A stretch of DNA of 23,936 bases. Source: Candidatus Neomicrothrix sp. UBA2131. GTDB lineage: Bacteria > Actinomycetota > Acidimicrobiia > Acidimicrobiales > MedAcidi-G1. Below are positions 22,244 to 23,936 of this stretch, piece after piece. A program made the translations under genes and the position numbers. Where the stretch lies: the NCBI GenBank assembly GCA_002329075.1, contig DCXR01000027.1, forward strand, positions 1 through 23,936. The letters run 5' to 3'. The notes under the pieces were generated by a model, which ran no database searches, was not told where the DNA came from, and was given only the letters and a program-made list of their open reading frames with translations. Numbering within the stretch: position 1 is the stretch's first letter; each line of letters begins with the position of its first letter.

Positions 22244-22334
22244 CGTCGAACCAACTTTCGCCTGGGCCGGCCGTAGAAACGCGGCACCCTACGCCCCACC
22301 GGAGGAGGTCTCGCAACGCCGGTGCCGGTTGAGT

Positions 22335-23348
22335 TCAGGAAGTGGCGGCCCGGATCTCCGAGACGACCTCGGCAAGCAGGTCGTCTTCGGCCTGATACGG
22401 CATCGACAGGCCGATCCGGGCGGCAACGCCTCCGTAGCGGGCGGCCACCTCGCGGCCGATCTCGGCCGGCGTGCCGACCACGGCGATCGTGTGCAGCACC
22501 TCATCATCGATGTGGGCGGGGATCTCGTCCCAGCGCCCTTCCTTGGTCAGGTGGTTCAGTTCTGCCTGGATCTCGCCCCAGCCGTGCACCTCGAGGGTGG
22601 CCCGGTAGGCGGGGGTCGAACCGTAGAAGGCCAGGGTCATCCGGGCACCCCGGAGGGCCCGTTCCCGTTCCCCGTCGTCGCGGTAGGCGCAGGTGACCAC
22701 CGTGGGGATCACTGCCACGTCGTCCCGGGAACGGCCCACGGCCTCGATTCCGGCCTCGAGACGGGGAACCGTCACTTCCTCGAGGAACCGGCGGGTGTGG
22801 AACGGGTGGACGAGGATGCCGTCGGCCACTTCGCCGGCAAGACGGGTCATCTGCGGACCGAGGGCACCCAACCAGATCGGTGGTGGGTCCCAGGCATGCG
22901 GCTGGGGGACGAACATCGGGGTCATCAGCGTGAACGTGTAGTGCTCACCCCTGAAGTCGAGTCGCTCTCCGGTCTTCCAGCAGCGGTGGATGGCACGGAT
23001 CGACTCGATGACCTCGCGCATCTGGCCGACCGGCCGGTCCCAGCGGGCGGAGAATCGCTTCTCGATGTGGGGGCGGATCTGGCTGCCCAGGCCGAGCGCC
23101 GTACGACCCTCGGACAGCCGCTGCAGGTCGTGGCCGAGGTATGCCAGGTGCATCGGACTGCGCGGAAGCGCCAACGCCACGTTCGGATAGCAGAACAGGC
23201 CCGTGTGCTCGGCCACCAGCGTCAGGGGCAGGAAGACGTCGCTGCCGGCCTCGGAGGTGAAGACGCCGTCGACGCCGATCTCCTCGAGCGCCCGTGCCCG
23301 ACCCGGGACATCGGCCAGATGGCCCTGGATGCCGAAGTCGACCTTCAC
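22335..23348 (-). CDS. LLM-class F420-dependent oxidoreductase
   Basis: A 337-residue luciferase-like TIM-barrel oxidoreductase, probably using coenzyme F420. It opens KVDFGIQGHLADVPGRARALEEIGVDGVFTSE and continues with LALPRSPMHLAYLGHDLQRLSEGRTALGLGSQ, both typical of the TIGR03617-type actinobacterial subfamily. PPIWLGALGPQMTRLAGEVADG and VGTPAEIGREVAARYGG are the later family motifs. The substrate is unknown. GTG 23348 is chosen because the family starts at this point. The same frame stays open upstream to 23849, but that part is antisense to the Rieske gene. The next gene upstream is a Rieske oxygenase, so the pair may act in one catabolic route. Confidence 0.87.
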   Translation of the reverse strand: MKVDFGIQGHLADVPGRARALEEIGVDGVFTSEAGSDVFLPLTLVAEHTGLFCYPNVALALPRSPMHLAYLGHDLQRLSEGRTALGLGSQIRPHIEKRFSARWDRPVGQMREVIESIRAIHRCWKTGERLDFRGEHYTFTLMTPMFVPQPHAWDPPPIWLGALGPQMTRLAGEVADGILVHPFHTRRFLEEVTVPRLEAGIEAVGRSRDDVAVIPTVVTCAYRDDGERERALRGARMTLAFYGSTPAYRATLEVHGWGEIQAELNHLTKEGRWDEIPAHIDDEVLHTIAVVGTPAEIGREVAARYGGVAARIGLSMPYQAEDDLLAEVVSEIRAATS

Positions 23349-23425
23349 CGGTTCCCAGACCCTTCGGCGAACGTCGTCACTGCTCGGAGCGCAGGTGCGT
23401 GGAGGTCGGCATGCCGTTCGGGAGC

Positions 23426-23438
23426 GGGGCGAAGCCCC
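23426..23438 (-). terminator. Hairpin GGGGC-GAA-GCCCC between two minus-strand genes
   Basis: A five-base-pair stem with GAA loop lies in the 118-bp gap after the Rieske oxygenase gene. An overlapping GCCCC-CC-GGGGC (23434-23445) can compete. No T-run follows, so termination is only possible, not shown. Confidence 0.25.
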
Positions 23439-23466
23439 CCGGGGCGGCCGGCGCCGACATGCCCGA

Positions 23467-23936
23467 TCATTCGACCGTGAGGAGTCGGCCGGCATACCAG
23501 TCTGCGAAGGCCGCCACGCTGGGTTCGAGGTACGAGTAGCGGCCCTGACGGGCGAATGGCGACCCGAGGCCGGCGTGCTGCTGCACCAGCATCGGTATGT
23601 CCTCGGCCAGCGCCAGGTCAAAGCGCTCGTAGTAGTCGACGACGCGGTCCTCGAAGCCCTCGGCGTCGATGGTCGCCTGTGGGAAGCAGACCACCTGGGC
23701 GCAGCGGCAGCGATCGGGGCCATCCGGGTACACCTCGTACATCCAGAGTGCCTCGCGACCGAGGGCCACGACGAGGTTGGGGAACAGCCACGAGTAGCGC
23801 ACGCCGGTGGTCGGCCTGCCCGTGAGTCCCGGGATCGCCGGCAGCGCACGATCCTGGGTTGTGTCGAGCAGGGCGCCGGTGCCCACCGTGGTCCCGAAGT
23901 GGCTGGCGTAGGCGCCGTCCACCTGCTCGGGGTCGT
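23467..23936 (-). CDS. Rieske non-haem iron oxygenase alpha subunit, C-terminal part (cut by window edge)
   Basis: The reading frame runs off the end of the window; about 155 C-terminal residues are visible. They match the catalytic domain of ring-hydroxylating oxygenase alpha subunits: YSWLFPNLVVALGREALWMYEV, the helix VVDYYERFDLALAEDIPMLVQQ (with the Asp usually serving as third iron ligand), then GLGSPFARQGRYSYLEPSVAAF and WYAGRLL at the end. The Rieske cluster domain and the two His iron ligands lie outside the window. The substrate is unknown. It lies upstream of the F420-type oxidoreductase in the same direction. Confidence 0.85.
   Translation of the reverse strand, partial: DPEQVDGAYASHFGTTVGTGALLDTTQDRALPAIPGLTGRPTTGVRYSWLFPNLVVALGREALWMYEVYPDGPDRCRCAQVVCFPQATIDAEGFEDRVVDYYERFDLALAEDIPMLVQQHAGLGSPFARQGRYSYLEPSVAAFADWYAGRLLTVE

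Overview
The window is high-GC DNA from an actinobacterium, most likely a member of Acidimicrobiia or a relative. Three signs support this. There are two F420-type enzymes (a deazaflavin-dependent nitroreductase-like protein and an LLM-class oxidoreductase). GTG and TTG starts are frequent. At least four genes have a TANNNT hexamer exactly six bases before the start codon, the layout of leaderless actinobacterial transcripts. The lineage is inferred from gene content, not from a marker gene. No integrase, transposase, CRISPR array or phage gene is present.

Bases 1-5545 are an accessory region behind the 3' end of a tRNA-Lys (CTT) gene. The 3' half of the T arm plus the acceptor stem of this tRNA is copied again and again as degenerate repeats (near 1385, 1621-1680, 1691-1738, 3018-3037, 3121-3183, 3197-3244, 5443-5459 and 5485-5543). 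Between the copies lie single cargo genes: an alpha/beta hydrolase, a DUF1214 protein and an SdsA1-like alkyl sulfatase. Two scraps of other genes are also present, one recognisable as an acyl-CoA dehydrogenase C-terminus. The layout looks like a tandem cassette array built by repeated insertion at the tRNA 3' end, and the recombinase must lie elsewhere.

Bases 5675-9806 hold a beta-lactamase-family serine hydrolase, a divergent F420-dependent nitroreductase-like gene, a linalool dehydratase/isomerase (LDI)-family gene and a dimethylargininase. The LDI gene is the most striking object in the window. Its single reading frame (7455-8945) is interrupted only by a TGA at 8115-8117. That codon sits exactly where the family has its second active-site cysteine, nine residues after the first. 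A GGTC-looped hairpin follows at the spacing seen in bacterial SECIS elements. This suggests an undescribed selenocysteine enzyme; the alternative is a very recent nonsense mutation.

Bases 10022-12871 are a two-gene operon of an alkyl-DHAP-synthase-like flavoprotein and an FGGY kinase. Then come a shortened membrane protein on the other strand, a tiny Cys-rich protein, an NTF2-fold protein, YaaA, an EEP-fold phosphatase/nuclease, three overlapping genes for small or membrane proteins, and a homocysteine S-methyltransferase-like gene. From 17716 to the end everything is on the minus strand: a YtcJ-like amidohydrolase, an NTF2-like protein, a GNAT/hexapeptide-acyltransferase pair, an EamA transporter, an LLM F420 oxidoreductase and the C-terminal part of a Rieske oxygenase cut by the window edge. 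Overall this is chromosomal catabolic and housekeeping content next to a tRNA-anchored hot spot.
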